From Sphingorhabdus sp. Alg231-15 (GTDB taxonomy: Bacteria; Pseudomonadota; Alphaproteobacteria; Sphingomonadales; Sphingomonadaceae): a stretch of 64,000 bases of DNA. The notes beneath the pieces were generated by a model. The model did not search any database and had not been told where the DNA came from. It was given only the letters and a program-made list of their open reading frames with translations. Below, piece after piece: positions 26,978-36,148 of the stretch. How positions within the stretch are numbered: the stretch's first letter is position 1; each line of letters begins with the position of its first letter. The position numbers were made by a program, and so were the translations under genes. The stretch is from contig NZ_LT703001.1 in assembly GCF_900149705.1 (NCBI RefSeq), forward strand, positions 1,178,001 to 1,242,000, written 5' to 3'.

Positions 26978-27034
26978 TGCGGCCCACAAGACGTCAGAAT
27001 TTGCGTTTCCTTCACAGCCTGCTAGATTCTGCCG

Positions 27035-27934
27035 ATGGATAGCGCCAATGCCCTTGTGAAGGATTTTTCCCGCCATTTGCGCGAAGGGCGGCGACGTTCG
27101 CAGCACACCGTGAGGGCCTATGTGACGACGGCAGAACGGTTTTGCAGCTTTCTGATGGAGCATCTAGGCGGTGCAGTTGGCAAAGCGGAACTCACAGCGC
27201 TCAAACAGACTGATATCCGGTCTTATCTTGCTTTCCGACGTGGCGATGGGCTGTCTAACAATAGCGCGGCGCGGGAGTTGTCGGCTATTCGGGCCTTCCT
27301 GAAATTTGTGGGCGGCGATGACAGTCAGATACCCAAGATCAAGGGTCCCAAGGTCACACGTGGCGTGCCCCGTCCGGCCTCCCCCGACGATATTGTCGCA
27401 ATTGCCGGCGATATTGCCGAAAGCGCCAGCAGCGATTGGGTTGGCGCCCGTGACTGGGCGGTTTTGCTGTTGCTCTATGGATCGGGCCTGCGGATCAGCG
27501 AGGCGCTTGACTTGACCGGCGATGCCCTGCCCTTGACCGATACATTGCGTGTGACGGGTAAGCGGAGCAAGACCCGGATCGTACCGCTGCTTCCCAAGGT
27601 TCGCGAAGCAATAGAGCAGTATATCGATCTGTGCCCTCACCCCATGACCCTTGACCAGACCATATTTCGCGGGAAGCGCGGGGGCCCGCTCTCACCCAAT
27701 CTGATCCGCCGGGTCGTCCAGCAGGCGCGTGGAAAACTGGGTATATCGGACAAGACCACACCCCATGCCCTGCGCCACAGCTTTGCCACCCATCTGCTGG
27801 CAGGCGGTGCCGATTTGCGGAGCCTTCAGGAATTGCTGGGCCACGCGAGTTTGAGCTCGACACAGGTTTATACTGCAGTCGACGCAGCGCACTTGCTGGA
27901 TGTGTACCAAAATGCGCATCCTAGGGCGGGTTGA
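27035..27934 (+). CDS. xerC: tyrosine recombinase XerC
   Basis: A 299-residue recombinase, normal Xer length. N-terminal SAM-like domain (LREGRRRSQHTVRAYVTTAE) and C-terminal catalytic domain with all key residues: Arg in YGSGLRISEAL, Lys in VTGKRSKTRIVPL, His-x-x-Arg in PHALRHSFATHLL, His in ELLGHASLSSTQ and the nucleophile Tyr in TQVYTAVD. It resolves chromosome dimers at dif with XerD. The housekeeping context (hemW, near priA and gshB) argues against a mobile-element integrase. Confidence 0.93.
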   Translation: MDSANALVKDFSRHLREGRRRSQHTVRAYVTTAERFCSFLMEHLGGAVGKAELTALKQTDIRSYLAFRRGDGLSNNSAARELSAIRAFLKFVGGDDSQIPKIKGPKVTRGVPRPASPDDIVAIAGDIAESASSDWVGARDWAVLLLLYGSGLRISEALDLTGDALPLTDTLRVTGKRSKTRIVPLLPKVREAIEQYIDLCPHPMTLDQTIFRGKRGGPLSPNLIRRVVQQARGKLGISDKTTPHALRHSFATHLLAGGADLRSLQELLGHASLSSTQVYTAVDAAHLLDVYQNAHPRAG

Positions 27935-27947
27935 GATTGCTTCTGGG

Positions 27948-27980
27948 GATGTCTGCGTTGGGCGCAAAAGCGGATATTAA
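27948..27980. repeat. dispersed repeat, copy 4 (short hairpin form)
   Basis: GATGTCTGCGTTGGGCGC followed by AAAAGCGGATATTAACGC, a diverged short copy of the GTCCGCTTT / AAAGCGGAC family. It is located between xerC and the convergent membrane-protein gene. Confidence 0.6.
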
Positions 27981-28013
27981 CGCTGACTCACCATTATTGA
28001 ATGGGTAGCCTGA

Positions 28014-28613
28014 TCAATCTTCGTTGCTAACGCTGAACAGGCACAAAGCCAGGAGCAAAGTCGCCAAAACTCCAGAGCCTCCAGCTACCGGCGAAGGCAA
28101 AAAGCCCTGCAAGCCGAACATCATAACTAAAGTGTTGGCGACAAACGCTATCGCGCCAATCAACACTGTCGCTCCTCCCAGCGCTTTGCTGCCTTGGCTC
28201 ATTTTGGCCATGCCAAAAACCACCGCCGCAAGACCCAGCAGGATTTTCGCCGCATTATAGCCGAAGAAAGAGAACGCAACCACCGAGGAAGCGACATCGC
28301 TGAAATCAGCGTTCGATTCGGCAGCCATACGAAATGGACCGAATTGAGTCAGGCCCACGCCTACCTGCACCACATTGAGTACCGCACTGAACGCAATCGC
28401 GGAAAACCCTAATGTGTAACGTTTGGCCATGACCAGAGCGGAACCCGCAAAAGCAGCTAGCAGCACAAATAGAAGCCCTTCCAAGCCCCACAGAAATTGG
28501 CGGTTAAAGTCGGGCGCACCGAGATACAGGGCTGTATAGATCGGTTGCGAAATGGCTGCCAGAAGCAGCAGTACCGCGACAACTTTAACCGTACGGCTTT
28601 GTGTTAATTCCAT
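28014..28613 (-). CDS. membrane protein of unknown function, about six helices
   Basis: A 199-residue integral membrane protein with six predicted segments: KVVAVLLLLAAISQPIYTAL, GLLFVLLAAFAGSALVM, GFSAIAFSAVLNVVQVGVG, AAKILLGLAAVVFGMAKM, GGATVLIGAIAFVANTLVMM and VLATLLLALCLFSV. No motif points to a function. It stands alone between repeat copies 4 and 5 and differs from the housekeeping genes around it, so it may be an accessory gene. Confidence 0.72.
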   Translation of the reverse strand: MELTQSRTVKVVAVLLLLAAISQPIYTALYLGAPDFNRQFLWGLEGLLFVLLAAFAGSALVMAKRYTLGFSAIAFSAVLNVVQVGVGLTQFGPFRMAAESNADFSDVASSVVAFSFFGYNAAKILLGLAAVVFGMAKMSQGSKALGGATVLIGAIAFVANTLVMMFGLQGFLPSPVAGGSGVLATLLLALCLFSVSNED

Positions 28614-28807
28614 AAATCTATCCCTTGAAGAATTTGATGCATTCGAGCTATTCGCTGGCGCAAAGCTTAAGGTTACAGACAGATGAACAATATCTCAACG
28701 AGAGCAATGCTTCATGGAATCAATTGAATGAATAAGGCTAGCACTCACCAACGTGAAAAGACCATCAATCTTTATTATCTGAAGACTAGTTTCGCAAATC
28801 GATTTCC

Positions 28808-28840
28808 AATGTCCGCTTTCGGGATAAAGCGGATATTCCG
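28808..28840. repeat. dispersed repeat, copy 5 (short hairpin form)
   Basis: AATGTCCGCTTTCGGGAT followed by AAAGCGGATATTCCG: the cleanest hairpin of the family, with near-perfect complementary arms and a short loop. It lies just past the gshB stop and could form a hairpin at the 3' end of the gshB transcript. Confidence 0.8.
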
Positions 28841-28843
28841 CAT

Positions 28844-29791
28844 TCACCCCAACCGCGCCTCAATCGCATCCCAGATCATCCCTGACGTATCCGTGCCGTT
28901 AAATTTATCTATCGCCACAATCCCGGTCGGCGATGTCACATTGATCTCCGTCAGCCATTTGCCGCCAATAACATCAATTCCGACAAAGATTAGTCCTAGC
29001 CGCTTCAAATCGGGGCCCATCGCTGCGCAAATTTCTTTCTCGCGTTCGGTCAATCCAGCCGCCTCGGCATAGCCGCCTTGCGCCAAATTGGATCGAAACT
29101 CGCCCTTGCCTGGTTTGCGGTTGATCGCACCTGCCACTTCGCCGTCCACCAGAACAATCCGCTTGTCGCCATCTTGTACTTCGGGAAGAAAGGGCTGAAT
29201 CATATGCGGCTCTGGCCAGGTCTGATTGAACAGCTCGATCAAGGCACTTAAATTGCTGCCGTCTTCTGGCACCAGAAAAATCGCTTTACCGCCATTGCCG
29301 TGCAGTGGTTTCACGACAATGCCGCCATGCTCCGCCTGAAAGGCTCGAATTTCGTCAACATTACGCGTCACCAATGTCGGCGGCATATATTTGGCATAGT
29401 CCAGCACATAGACTTTTTCGGGCGCATTGCGGACAGACACTGGATTATTGACCACCAAGGTCTCACCTTCAAGTCGCTCAAGCAAATGGGTCGCGGTGAT
29501 ATAGCCGACATCAAAGGGGGGATCCTGCCGCATCAGCACGACGTCAATATCGCTGCCGAGGTCCAGCCGTACCTGCTCACCAAATTCATAATGATCACCA
29601 TGCACCTGCTGCACTTTCACTGGATGCGCCAGCGTGGTTAGCCGACCGGCGAGATAAGTCAGATCCTTCACGTCATAGTGGTAGAGCCGGTGGCCGCGCT
29701 TCTGCGCCGCGATCATCAGTGCGAAACTGCTGTCACCGTCGATATTGACGGTTTCCATAGGGTCCATTTGCATCGCGATGTTCAGAGTCAT
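28844..29791 (-). CDS. gshB: glutathione synthetase
   Basis: A 315-residue ATP-grasp ligase that joins gamma-glutamylcysteine and glycine. Visible are the N-terminal LNIAMQMDPMETVNIDGDSS, LVVNNPVSVRNAPEKVYVLD, the ATP-grasp GGIVVKPLHGNGGKAIFLV, the metal/phosphate region KRIVLVDGEVAGAINRKPG, and FVGIDVIGGKWLTEINVTSP. Cytoplasmic. It follows yraN and rsmI on the same strand, the common proteobacterial order. Confidence 0.97.
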   Translation of the reverse strand: MTLNIAMQMDPMETVNIDGDSSFALMIAAQKRGHRLYHYDVKDLTYLAGRLTTLAHPVKVQQVHGDHYEFGEQVRLDLGSDIDVVLMRQDPPFDVGYITATHLLERLEGETLVVNNPVSVRNAPEKVYVLDYAKYMPPTLVTRNVDEIRAFQAEHGGIVVKPLHGNGGKAIFLVPEDGSNLSALIELFNQTWPEPHMIQPFLPEVQDGDKRIVLVDGEVAGAINRKPGKGEFRSNLAQGGYAEAAGLTEREKEICAAMGPDLKRLGLIFVGIDVIGGKWLTEINVTSPTGIVAIDKFNGTDTSGMIWDAIEARLG

Positions 29792-29826
29792 AGAGGCGCT
29801 TTCTCAGGTCATTGGGATTGGCTGGA

Positions 29827-30195
29827 TTAAAACCCATGCCAGACATTGGTTAAATGGGTCGGCAAGCGGCGCGGTGCAACCAAAATAACATCAATCCGGG
29901 CATCTTCACCATTTTTGCAATAGTCCGGATAGAGAATTTCCGCCGCAGCCGCGACGCGTTTCAGTCGATGATGGTCAATCGCTGTCTCCAGGTCTTCGGC
30001 TTTCGTCCGTGCTTTCACTTCCACAAAAGCCACCAGCCCCGCGCGTTTGGCAATCACGTCCACTTCACCATGCGCGGTTCGAACACGTTGCCCCAAAATC
30101 CGCCAGCCATGCAATCGTAACCAACCCGCAGCAATACTCTCAGCCCGCCGTCCCTGCTTTTCGGCCCGTTCCCGTTTCGCAGCAGAGCGTTTCAC
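29827..30195 (-). CDS. yraN: YraN/UPF0102-family endonuclease-like protein
   Basis: A 122-residue protein with the small restriction-endonuclease-like fold: the basic N-terminus AEKQGRRAESIAAGWLRLHG, then HGEVDVIAKRAGLVAFVEVKAR, which contains the E-x-D...E-V-K nuclease core, and RIDVILVAP. Function unproven in the family. It starts with GTG overlapping the rsmI stop by 4 nt (GTGA), so it is coupled to rsmI. Confidence 0.92.
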   Translation of the reverse strand: MKRSAAKRERAEKQGRRAESIAAGWLRLHGWRILGQRVRTAHGEVDVIAKRAGLVAFVEVKARTKAEDLETAIDHHRLKRVAAAAEILYPDYCKNGEDARIDVILVAPRRLPTHLTNVWHGF

Positions 30196-31037
30196 TGCTG
30201 ACTTTCCGCCTTCCAGCGGTTCGTCAGCTCGTATAGTTGCTTGCGATCCACGCCATAAGTCCGCGCTACCTCTCCGGCAGCCTTGGAGGCTGGAAGCCGC
30301 TCAAGCGCCGTACGCAGTGCAGCTTCGATATCGGAAATGCTCGCTGCGTCCTCCGCAAGCGGTGGTCCGACGACTACGACAATCTCGCCCTTGGGCTTTT
30401 CGCCGGCATAACGCTCCGCCAGCTCTGACAGGTCGCCAGTCACGGTTTCTTCAAATTTCTTGGTAATTTCTCGGATGACAGCCGCGGGACGATCACCCAG
30501 AACAGCAAGCGTATCAGCCAGCATGCCACCAAGCCGTGCACCGTTTTCGTAAAAAATCAGCGTCGTCTTGATCGGAGCCAGTTCCGCCAGAACTTCACTT
30601 CGCGCTTTTGTTTTGCTGGGCAAGAAACCTTCAAACAGAAACCGGTCACTGGGCAATCCGGACAAGGTCAGCGCAGCAATGGCCGCGCTCGGACCGGGGA
30701 TAGTTGTGACATAAGCGCCCGCAGCCTGAGCCTCGCGCACCAGCTTGTATCCGGGGTCAGAAATAAGCGGTGTACCGGCATCACTGACAAGTGCGACAAT
30801 TTTACATCCTATCGCCGCCAAAATTTCCTGCCGCTCAGCCGCACCCTTATGGTCATTATAAACCATCATTTTCTTCTTTTTACCGATATAGTTCAAAAGC
30901 TTACCGGTTACTCTTGAATCCTCAACCAGAATGATATCTGCGGCAGCAAGAATTTCTTCCGCGCGATGGGACAAATCTCCGAGGTTGCCGATTGGCGTGG
31001 CGACGATATACAGGCCATGTTCAACGGGAGCAGACAT
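30192..31037 (-). CDS. rsmI: 16S rRNA (cytidine-2'-O)-methyltransferase RsmI
   Basis: A 281-residue tetrapyrrole-methylase-fold enzyme that methylates C1402 of 16S rRNA with SAM. Signatures are HGLYIVATPIGNLGDLSHRA, VEDSRVTGKLL, VSDAGTPLISDPGYKLV, TIPGPSAAIAALTLSGLP and the C-terminal helix-turn-helix-like tail. The ATG at 31037 begins the family-like sequence; its start codon is separated by a single base from the start of the divergent lipoprotein gene. The frame open to 31193 runs antisense into that gene. Confidence 0.95.
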   Translation of the reverse strand: MSAPVEHGLYIVATPIGNLGDLSHRAEEILAAADIILVEDSRVTGKLLNYIGKKKKMMVYNDHKGAAERQEILAAIGCKIVALVSDAGTPLISDPGYKLVREAQAAGAYVTTIPGPSAAIAALTLSGLPSDRFLFEGFLPSKTKARSEVLAELAPIKTTLIFYENGARLGGMLADTLAVLGDRPAAVIREITKKFEETVTGDLSELAERYAGEKPKGEIVVVVGPPLAEDAASISDIEAALRTALERLPASKAAGEVARTYGVDRKQLYELTNRWKAESQQ

Positions 31038-31038
31038 A

Positions 31039-32247
31039 ATGAACGCCATGACAGATAATTTGCATGTAGGACAGGATGAAAAAACATCCTCCCAGACTGT
31101 GCGCCGCAGCTTGCTGAAATATGCGGGGCTAGCAGGCATTATATTTCTGGCCGGTTGCGAATCCGTTGTACCGCGTGGCGGAGAACGTCCCACCAGACCA
31201 ACACCGACACCTCCGCCGGTTACGGGCGAATTACCAACCGATCAGAAACATCATCGGATCGCGTTGCTGGTCCCGCTGTCCGGCAAGAATTCAGGGGTCG
31301 GACAATCTCTGGCCAATGCAACCACGATGGCACTGCTCGATACCAAGGCACAGAATATACGGATGACCAGTTATGATACCGCCAAAGGTGTTACTGCTGC
31401 TGCCCGCAAAGCTGTTGCCGACGGTAACAAACTAATCATCGGGCCGCTGCTGAGCGACAATGTGGTTGCGACTGCCAATATCGCGCGACCAGCGGGCGTT
31501 CCGATCCTCAGTTTTTCCAATGACGCTGGCGTAGCGGGCAACAACGTCTTTCTGCTGGGTCATATTCCTTCACAATCCATCAGTCGGGTTGTCAGCTATG
31601 CCAAGTCGAAGGGCATGAACCGCTTTGCTGCCCTCGTCCCGAACGGTGTTTATGGGCAGCGTGCCTCTTCGACCCTGTTGCGTTCCGTGAAAGATGCCGG
31701 TGGTACCGTCGTTTCCATTCAGAATTTCAATCGTGATTCCGCATCGGTAGAAGCCGCCACCAAGAAGCTCGCCCAAAATGGCGATTTTGATGCGGTACTA
31801 TTGGCAGACAATGGCACCATGGCAATAAAAGCGGCTCCTTACATTCGCAAAAATGCCAGCGGTAGCGCCAAGATACTGGGTACTGACTTGTGGAATACGA
31901 GCAGTAATCTGGCCGGTTCTCCGGCGATGCGTGGTGCCTGGTTTGCCAGCGTTTCAGACGGGCTATATCGCCAATATGCAGGTAAGTATCGCAGCCGCTA
32001 TGGCCGGGCACCTTTCCGGTTGTCTAGCCTGGGCTATGATTCCGTTCTGCTCACGGTGAAGGTGGCGCAAAACTGGAAAGTCGGCACCCCCTTCCCGATC
32101 AGGCAGCTTACTGATTCAGGCGGGTTTATTGGACTGGACGGCGTATTCCGCTTCCGCAGAAACGGCATCTCGGAGCGTGCTCTGGAAGTGCAGGAAATCC
32201 GCAGCGGTAGCTTTAGCGTCGTCGATCCTGCACCCAAGGGTTTTTAG
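31039..32247 (+). CDS. penicillin-binding protein activator (LpoA-like) lipoprotein
   Basis: A 402-residue protein: a hydrophobic signal with lipobox IIFLAGCES (about residue 40), a proline-rich linker (TRPTPTPPPV), then a type I periplasmic-binding-like domain from RIALLVPLSGKNSGVGQSLA to the end. It corresponds to the C-terminal half of LpoA, which activates PBP1a at the outer membrane, a domain common next to rsmI and yraN. GGGAG lies 8 nt before the ATG. A role in peptidoglycan synthesis is inferred from domain and neighbourhood. Confidence 0.88.
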   Translation: MNAMTDNLHVGQDEKTSSQTVRRSLLKYAGLAGIIFLAGCESVVPRGGERPTRPTPTPPPVTGELPTDQKHHRIALLVPLSGKNSGVGQSLANATTMALLDTKAQNIRMTSYDTAKGVTAAARKAVADGNKLIIGPLLSDNVVATANIARPAGVPILSFSNDAGVAGNNVFLLGHIPSQSISRVVSYAKSKGMNRFAALVPNGVYGQRASSTLLRSVKDAGGTVVSIQNFNRDSASVEAATKKLAQNGDFDAVLLADNGTMAIKAAPYIRKNASGSAKILGTDLWNTSSNLAGSPAMRGAWFASVSDGLYRQYAGKYRSRYGRAPFRLSSLGYDSVLLTVKVAQNWKVGTPFPIRQLTDSGGFIGLDGVFRFRRNGISERALEVQEIRSGSFSVVDPAPKGF

Positions 32248-32295
32248 GGCTTAAGGCATTGTCCGAGCGAAAGCCCGAATAAGGCAATATCGTTA

Positions 32296-32949
32296 TCAGC
32301 CAATCTGTTGACCGGTATCTTTCCAATCGGCCAGAAAACCCTCAATGCCTTTGTCGGTCAGGACATGTTTGAACAAACCGCGGATCACGTTTGGCGGCAT
32401 CGTCGCGACGTCGGCCCCAATACGTGCGGATTCCAGAACATGAACAGGATGGCGGATCGAAGCGACCAATATTTCCGTGTCATAAGCGTAATTGTCGTAA
32501 ATCAGCCGGATTTCATCAATCAGCTTCATACCGTCAAAGCCGTTGTCATCGTGTCGGCCGACAAAGGGAGAAATAAAGCTGGCGCCGGCTTTGGCCGCTA
32601 GTAACGCCTGATTGGCAGAAAAACAAAGGGTCACATTGACCATGGTTCCGTCGTTCGTCAGCGCCTTACAGGTTTTTAGGCCATCGATGGTCAATGGAAC
32701 CTTGATGCAGACATTGTCGGCAATTTTGCGCAGCACTTCGGCTTCCTGCATCATCGTTGCATGATCAAGTGCGACCACTTCGGCAGAGACCGGGCCATCG
32801 GTCAGACCACATATTTCCTTTGTCACTTCCATGATGTCGCGACCAGATTTCTTGATCAGCGATGGATTGGTGGTTACGCCGTCGACCATTCCCGTCGCCG
32901 CCAGGTCAGCGATTTCTGCGGTGTCAGCGGTATCAACAAAAAATTTCAT
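32296..32949 (-). CDS. transaldolase / fructose-6-phosphate aldolase family (TalC-like)
   Basis: A 217-residue single-domain transaldolase, the short TalC/FSA class. It opens [19 protein letters not shown], with [14 protein letters not shown], the Schiff-base lysine in NVCIKVPLT (about residue 84), and [12 protein letters not shown]. The Phe in PFVGR, where the E. coli aldolase FSA has Tyr, favours true transaldolase activity in the pentose phosphate pathway. Cytoplasmic. Divergent spacing from flanking genes suggests its own promoter. Confidence 0.92.
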   Translation of the reverse strand: MKFFVDTADTAEIADLAATGMVDGVTTNPSLIKKSGRDIMEVTKEICGLTDGPVSAEVVALDHATMMQEAEVLRKIADNVCIKVPLTIDGLKTCKALTNDGTMVNVTLCFSANQALLAAKAGASFISPFVGRHDDNGFDGMKLIDEIRLIYDNYAYDTEILVASIRHPVHVLESARIGADVATMPPNVIRGLFKHVLTDKGIEGFLADWKDTGQQIG

Positions 32950-33086
32950 AATGTCCGGCTCCCGATGCGGATAAGTGATGGCGATTGCGACTCGCCTAAC
33001 GTCTTTCCAAGAGACGCGAAACCGGGGGCACGGTCAAGCTGTTCAGAAAGCTGTGGATAGTGTGTGGGCCAAGACCGGATAACATT

Positions 33087-33761
33087 CTAGGTCAAGCCGA
33101 ATACCCCGATTATCAGAGGATCATTGGTTGCCTGTGGATTGGCTCTGATCCGGGCCTCCTGAGCGCCGATGGATCGGTAGATCGCATCGCTGACCTTGTT
33201 GGTCACATCATCGCTGATATCGGCAAAATTAATGTCGCTGACTTGCGACAGGACAAGATTGATAATCTCGTTGTCAAATAGGTTCAGGCCCTTGCTAACC
33301 CCCGGAAGCATCTGCGTTACCAGCGCGGTACCCAGCTCGTTCTGCAACAATTCGGTTGCGGCCCGGTCTCCACCTCTGATGATCGCGGCCGCATCGGCAA
33401 TGCTCATACTGCGGATTGTATCCGCTATGACAGGAGCAGCCAGTTCTGCGCCTTTCTCGGCCGCGCGGTTGACCTGTTTGAGCAAGCGCTTCTGGATTGG
33501 CTTGGACCGTAACATGGCGGTTGCTATGTTCGTAACCCGCGTTCCGCCTAATCTTTCCGGCACCGAGATACGGGCGACCTGACTGTCAAAAAACCCGTTG
33601 GGTTGCATCAGTTCGGCAAAAGCATTTTGTGATGACAAGGTCAGCAACCGCTTCACCGCTTCGGTCAAGCTCAAACTCGGCAGGCTGGCACAGCCAGGCA
33701 GCGCCAATAATGCCGCGGCTCCGCTAGCTGCTAAAAAATGCCGACGATCCAAATTTCTCAT
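33087..33761 (-). CDS. DUF4197-family lipoprotein
   Basis: A 224-residue protein beginning RNLDRRHFLAASGAAALLAL with lipobox ALPGCAS. The double-arginine RRHFLA suggests possible Tat export. The mature helical part (LTEAVKRLLTLSSQNAFAEL, FFDSQVARISVPERL, GLNLFDNEIINLVLSQV) matches the DUF4197 family from memory. Function unknown. It stands between the transaldolase gene and divergent priA. Confidence 0.82.
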   Translation of the reverse strand: MRNLDRRHFLAASGAAALLALPGCASLPSLSLTEAVKRLLTLSSQNAFAELMQPNGFFDSQVARISVPERLGGTRVTNIATAMLRSKPIQKRLLKQVNRAAEKGAELAAPVIADTIRSMSIADAAAIIRGGDRAATELLQNELGTALVTQMLPGVSKGLNLFDNEIINLVLSQVSDINFADISDDVTNKVSDAIYRSIGAQEARIRANPQATNDPLIIGVFGLT

Positions 33762-33837
33762 GTGCTTACTCCCCTAATCCGCATATCCCTGCATAGCAGT
33801 TGGTGACGCAAACCCAAAGCATGCCTATACCGGCCGA

Positions 33838-36015
33838 ATGAATCGCACCAAAAATCGAGTTAGAGTGCTTTTGCTCAATGCTGCTCTGGGACCACTCGAT
33901 TATCGGGTGCCTGACGGTATGGACGCACGCCCTGGTTCCATTGTTATGGCCCCGCTGGGACCGCGCAAAGTGCCTGGCGTCGTATGGGAAGCGGACAGTT
34001 TTCCGGTCGATGAGATTGACGCAAAAAAGCTGAGGCCATTGTTGGAATTGCGTGATGTCCCGCCATTATCCGCGCCGCTTCGCCGATTGATTGAATGGAC
34101 TGCACAATATTATTTTGCAGCGCCCGCGTCTGTTCTGCGCATGGTGTTGTCGAGCGGTGCAGCCTTTGCTGATAATCGCCCGATCATCGAATATCGATTG
34201 AACGGCAATGTTCCGGATCGGATGACACCACAACGGGAACAGGCGCTCGACAAACTGGTCGATGTACAGGGTACAGTTAGTGAACTGGCGTTCAAGGCAG
34301 ATGTTTCCGCTGCGGTTATAAGAGGCCTTGAGAAATGTGGCGCGTTGGACCGCAGCGAAATCTCTCCTTTTGCCGCTATCGCGCATCCGGATCCCGAATT
34401 CGCCAAGGTGGAATTGAGTGATGATCAGATCCAGGTCAGCAACACATTAGTCAAAGCTGTACAGAATGCTGCATTCCAACCTTATTTGCTCGATGGCGTT
34501 ACGGGGTCCGGCAAGACAGAGGTCTATTTTGAGGCCGTGGCAGAGGCCTTGCGTCAGGATAAGCAGACGCTGGTGCTGCTTCCCGAAATCGCGCTGACCG
34601 AACCCTTTCTAGATCGCTTCCAGGCGCGTTTCGGAACCGAACCGGTGGCTTGGCATAGCGGACTTAAACAGTCCGACCGCAAGAAAAACTGGCGGGCGCT
34701 AGCCGATGGCGATGCCAAAGTGGTGGTCGGTGCGCGCTCGGCGCTGTTTCTGCCGTACAAGAATCTTGGCCTGATCATCGTGGATGAAGCGCATGAGAAC
34801 AGCTTCAAGCAGGAAGATGGCGTACGCTATCACGCCCGAGATGTCGCCGTGATGCGTGGCCTGCATGAGAAAATTCCCGTGGTACTGGCTTCCGCGACAC
34901 CGGCAATTGAAAGCCGGCATCAGGTCGAACAGGGCAATTATGAACTGTTGGAATTGCCCGCCCGTTTTGGCGCGGCGACCTTGCCGGAGATAGCCGCTCT
35001 CGATCTGACGCAGGATATTCCGGCGCGCGGCTCATGGCTTGCTCCAACTCTGATCAATGCGCTCGAAGAAAATCTGGCCAAGGGCGAGCAATCCCTGCTT
35101 TTCCTCAACCGGCGCGGATTTGCACCGCTTACGCTGTGCCGGACCTGTGGCCATCGGATCAACTGCCCCAATTGTACCGCTTGGATGGTTGAACACCGGC
35201 TCACCAAGCGCCTTGCCTGCCACCATTGTGGTCATGTTATGCCGCAGCCGGAACAATGTCCCGAATGTAGCGATGAAGATTCACTGGTCGCCTGCGGTCC
35301 GGGTGTCGAGCGGATCTGCGACGAGGTCAAGATGCTGTTTCCGGCTGCACGTACCGCCATCGTCACCTCCGATACAATCTGGTCACCAGCCAAGGCGGGA
35401 GAGTTTGTCGCACAGATGGAAGCCGGTGCGATTGACATTGTCGTTGGCACCCAGCTGGTGACCAAAGGCTATCATTTTCCCAATCTGACTCTGGTCGGTG
35501 TGGTGGATGCGGACATCGGCCTTGAAGGCGGAGACCTTCGTGCGGCCGAACGCAGTTTTCAGCAAATTGCGCAGGTGGCAGGCCGTGCGGGTCGAGCCGA
35601 GAAGCCTGGCCAGGTCTATGTTCAGACACGCATGCCAGGCGCGCCGGTAATTCAAGCGCTGATCAAGGGTGACAGAGATGGTTTTTATTCTACCGAGACC
35701 GAATCCCGTCGCGCCGCCGCTGCGCCACCTTTTTCTCGGCTTGCCGCAATTATCGTGTCTTCAGAAGATAATGCAGAAGCTATGGAAACTGCTCGACTGA
35801 TTGGCCAGACAGCGCCGAAAGTAGAGAGCTTCGCAGTCTATGGTCCCGCCCCTGCCCCGCTTGCCATGCTGCGCGGCCGCCATCGCCATCGATTACTAGT
35901 CCACGCGCACCGATCGGTTGAATTGCAAGAGATCATGCGCGAATGGCTCGAAAAGCTCGAATGGCCGCGCGCCGTGCGGGTCGGCGTTGATATCGATCCG
36001 TATAGCTTTGTCTAA
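33838..36015 (+). CDS. priA: primosomal replication restart helicase PriA
   Basis: A 725-residue superfamily 2 helicase. The N-terminal DNA-binding domain has LDYRVPDGMDARPGSIVMAP. The helicase core has Walker A GVTGSGKTEVY, DEAH box VDEAHENSFKQ, and the PriA zinc-binding region with paired cysteines (LCRTCGHRINCPNC and ACHHCGHVMPQPEQCPEC). Late motifs include GTQLVTKGYHFPNLTLVGVV and QVAGRAGRAEKPG. It reloads the replisome at stalled forks. In many alphaproteobacteria it lies next to the atp operon; here 5 kb separates them. Confidence 0.97.
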   Translation: MNRTKNRVRVLLLNAALGPLDYRVPDGMDARPGSIVMAPLGPRKVPGVVWEADSFPVDEIDAKKLRPLLELRDVPPLSAPLRRLIEWTAQYYFAAPASVLRMVLSSGAAFADNRPIIEYRLNGNVPDRMTPQREQALDKLVDVQGTVSELAFKADVSAAVIRGLEKCGALDRSEISPFAAIAHPDPEFAKVELSDDQIQVSNTLVKAVQNAAFQPYLLDGVTGSGKTEVYFEAVAEALRQDKQTLVLLPEIALTEPFLDRFQARFGTEPVAWHSGLKQSDRKKNWRALADGDAKVVVGARSALFLPYKNLGLIIVDEAHENSFKQEDGVRYHARDVAVMRGLHEKIPVVLASATPAIESRHQVEQGNYELLELPARFGAATLPEIAALDLTQDIPARGSWLAPTLINALEENLAKGEQSLLFLNRRGFAPLTLCRTCGHRINCPNCTAWMVEHRLTKRLACHHCGHVMPQPEQCPECSDEDSLVACGPGVERICDEVKMLFPAARTAIVTSDTIWSPAKAGEFVAQMEAGAIDIVVGTQLVTKGYHFPNLTLVGVVDADIGLEGGDLRAAERSFQQIAQVAGRAGRAEKPGQVYVQTRMPGAPVIQALIKGDRDGFYSTETESRRAAAAPPFSRLAAIIVSSEDNAEAMETARLIGQTAPKVESFAVYGPAPAPLAMLRGRHRHRLLVHAHRSVELQEIMREWLEKLEWPRAVRVGVDIDPYSFV

Positions 36016-36148
36016 AGGCGCACATCAACACAGCACATTCTAAACCGGTTTGGGTATTTTCTGTCAGGTTGCTCTTCGATCAGCTCGGTACAGCTTCAAT
36101 TTTTAAATTACTTTTGAAAAATCCTATAAATTCGAGCATGGGAACAAG

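Noticed and set aside
27035-27934. Tyrosine recombinase as a sign of an integrative element
   Set aside because: Length, motifs and housekeeping neighbours fit chromosomal XerC; no tRNA, att repeats or mobile genes lie nearby.
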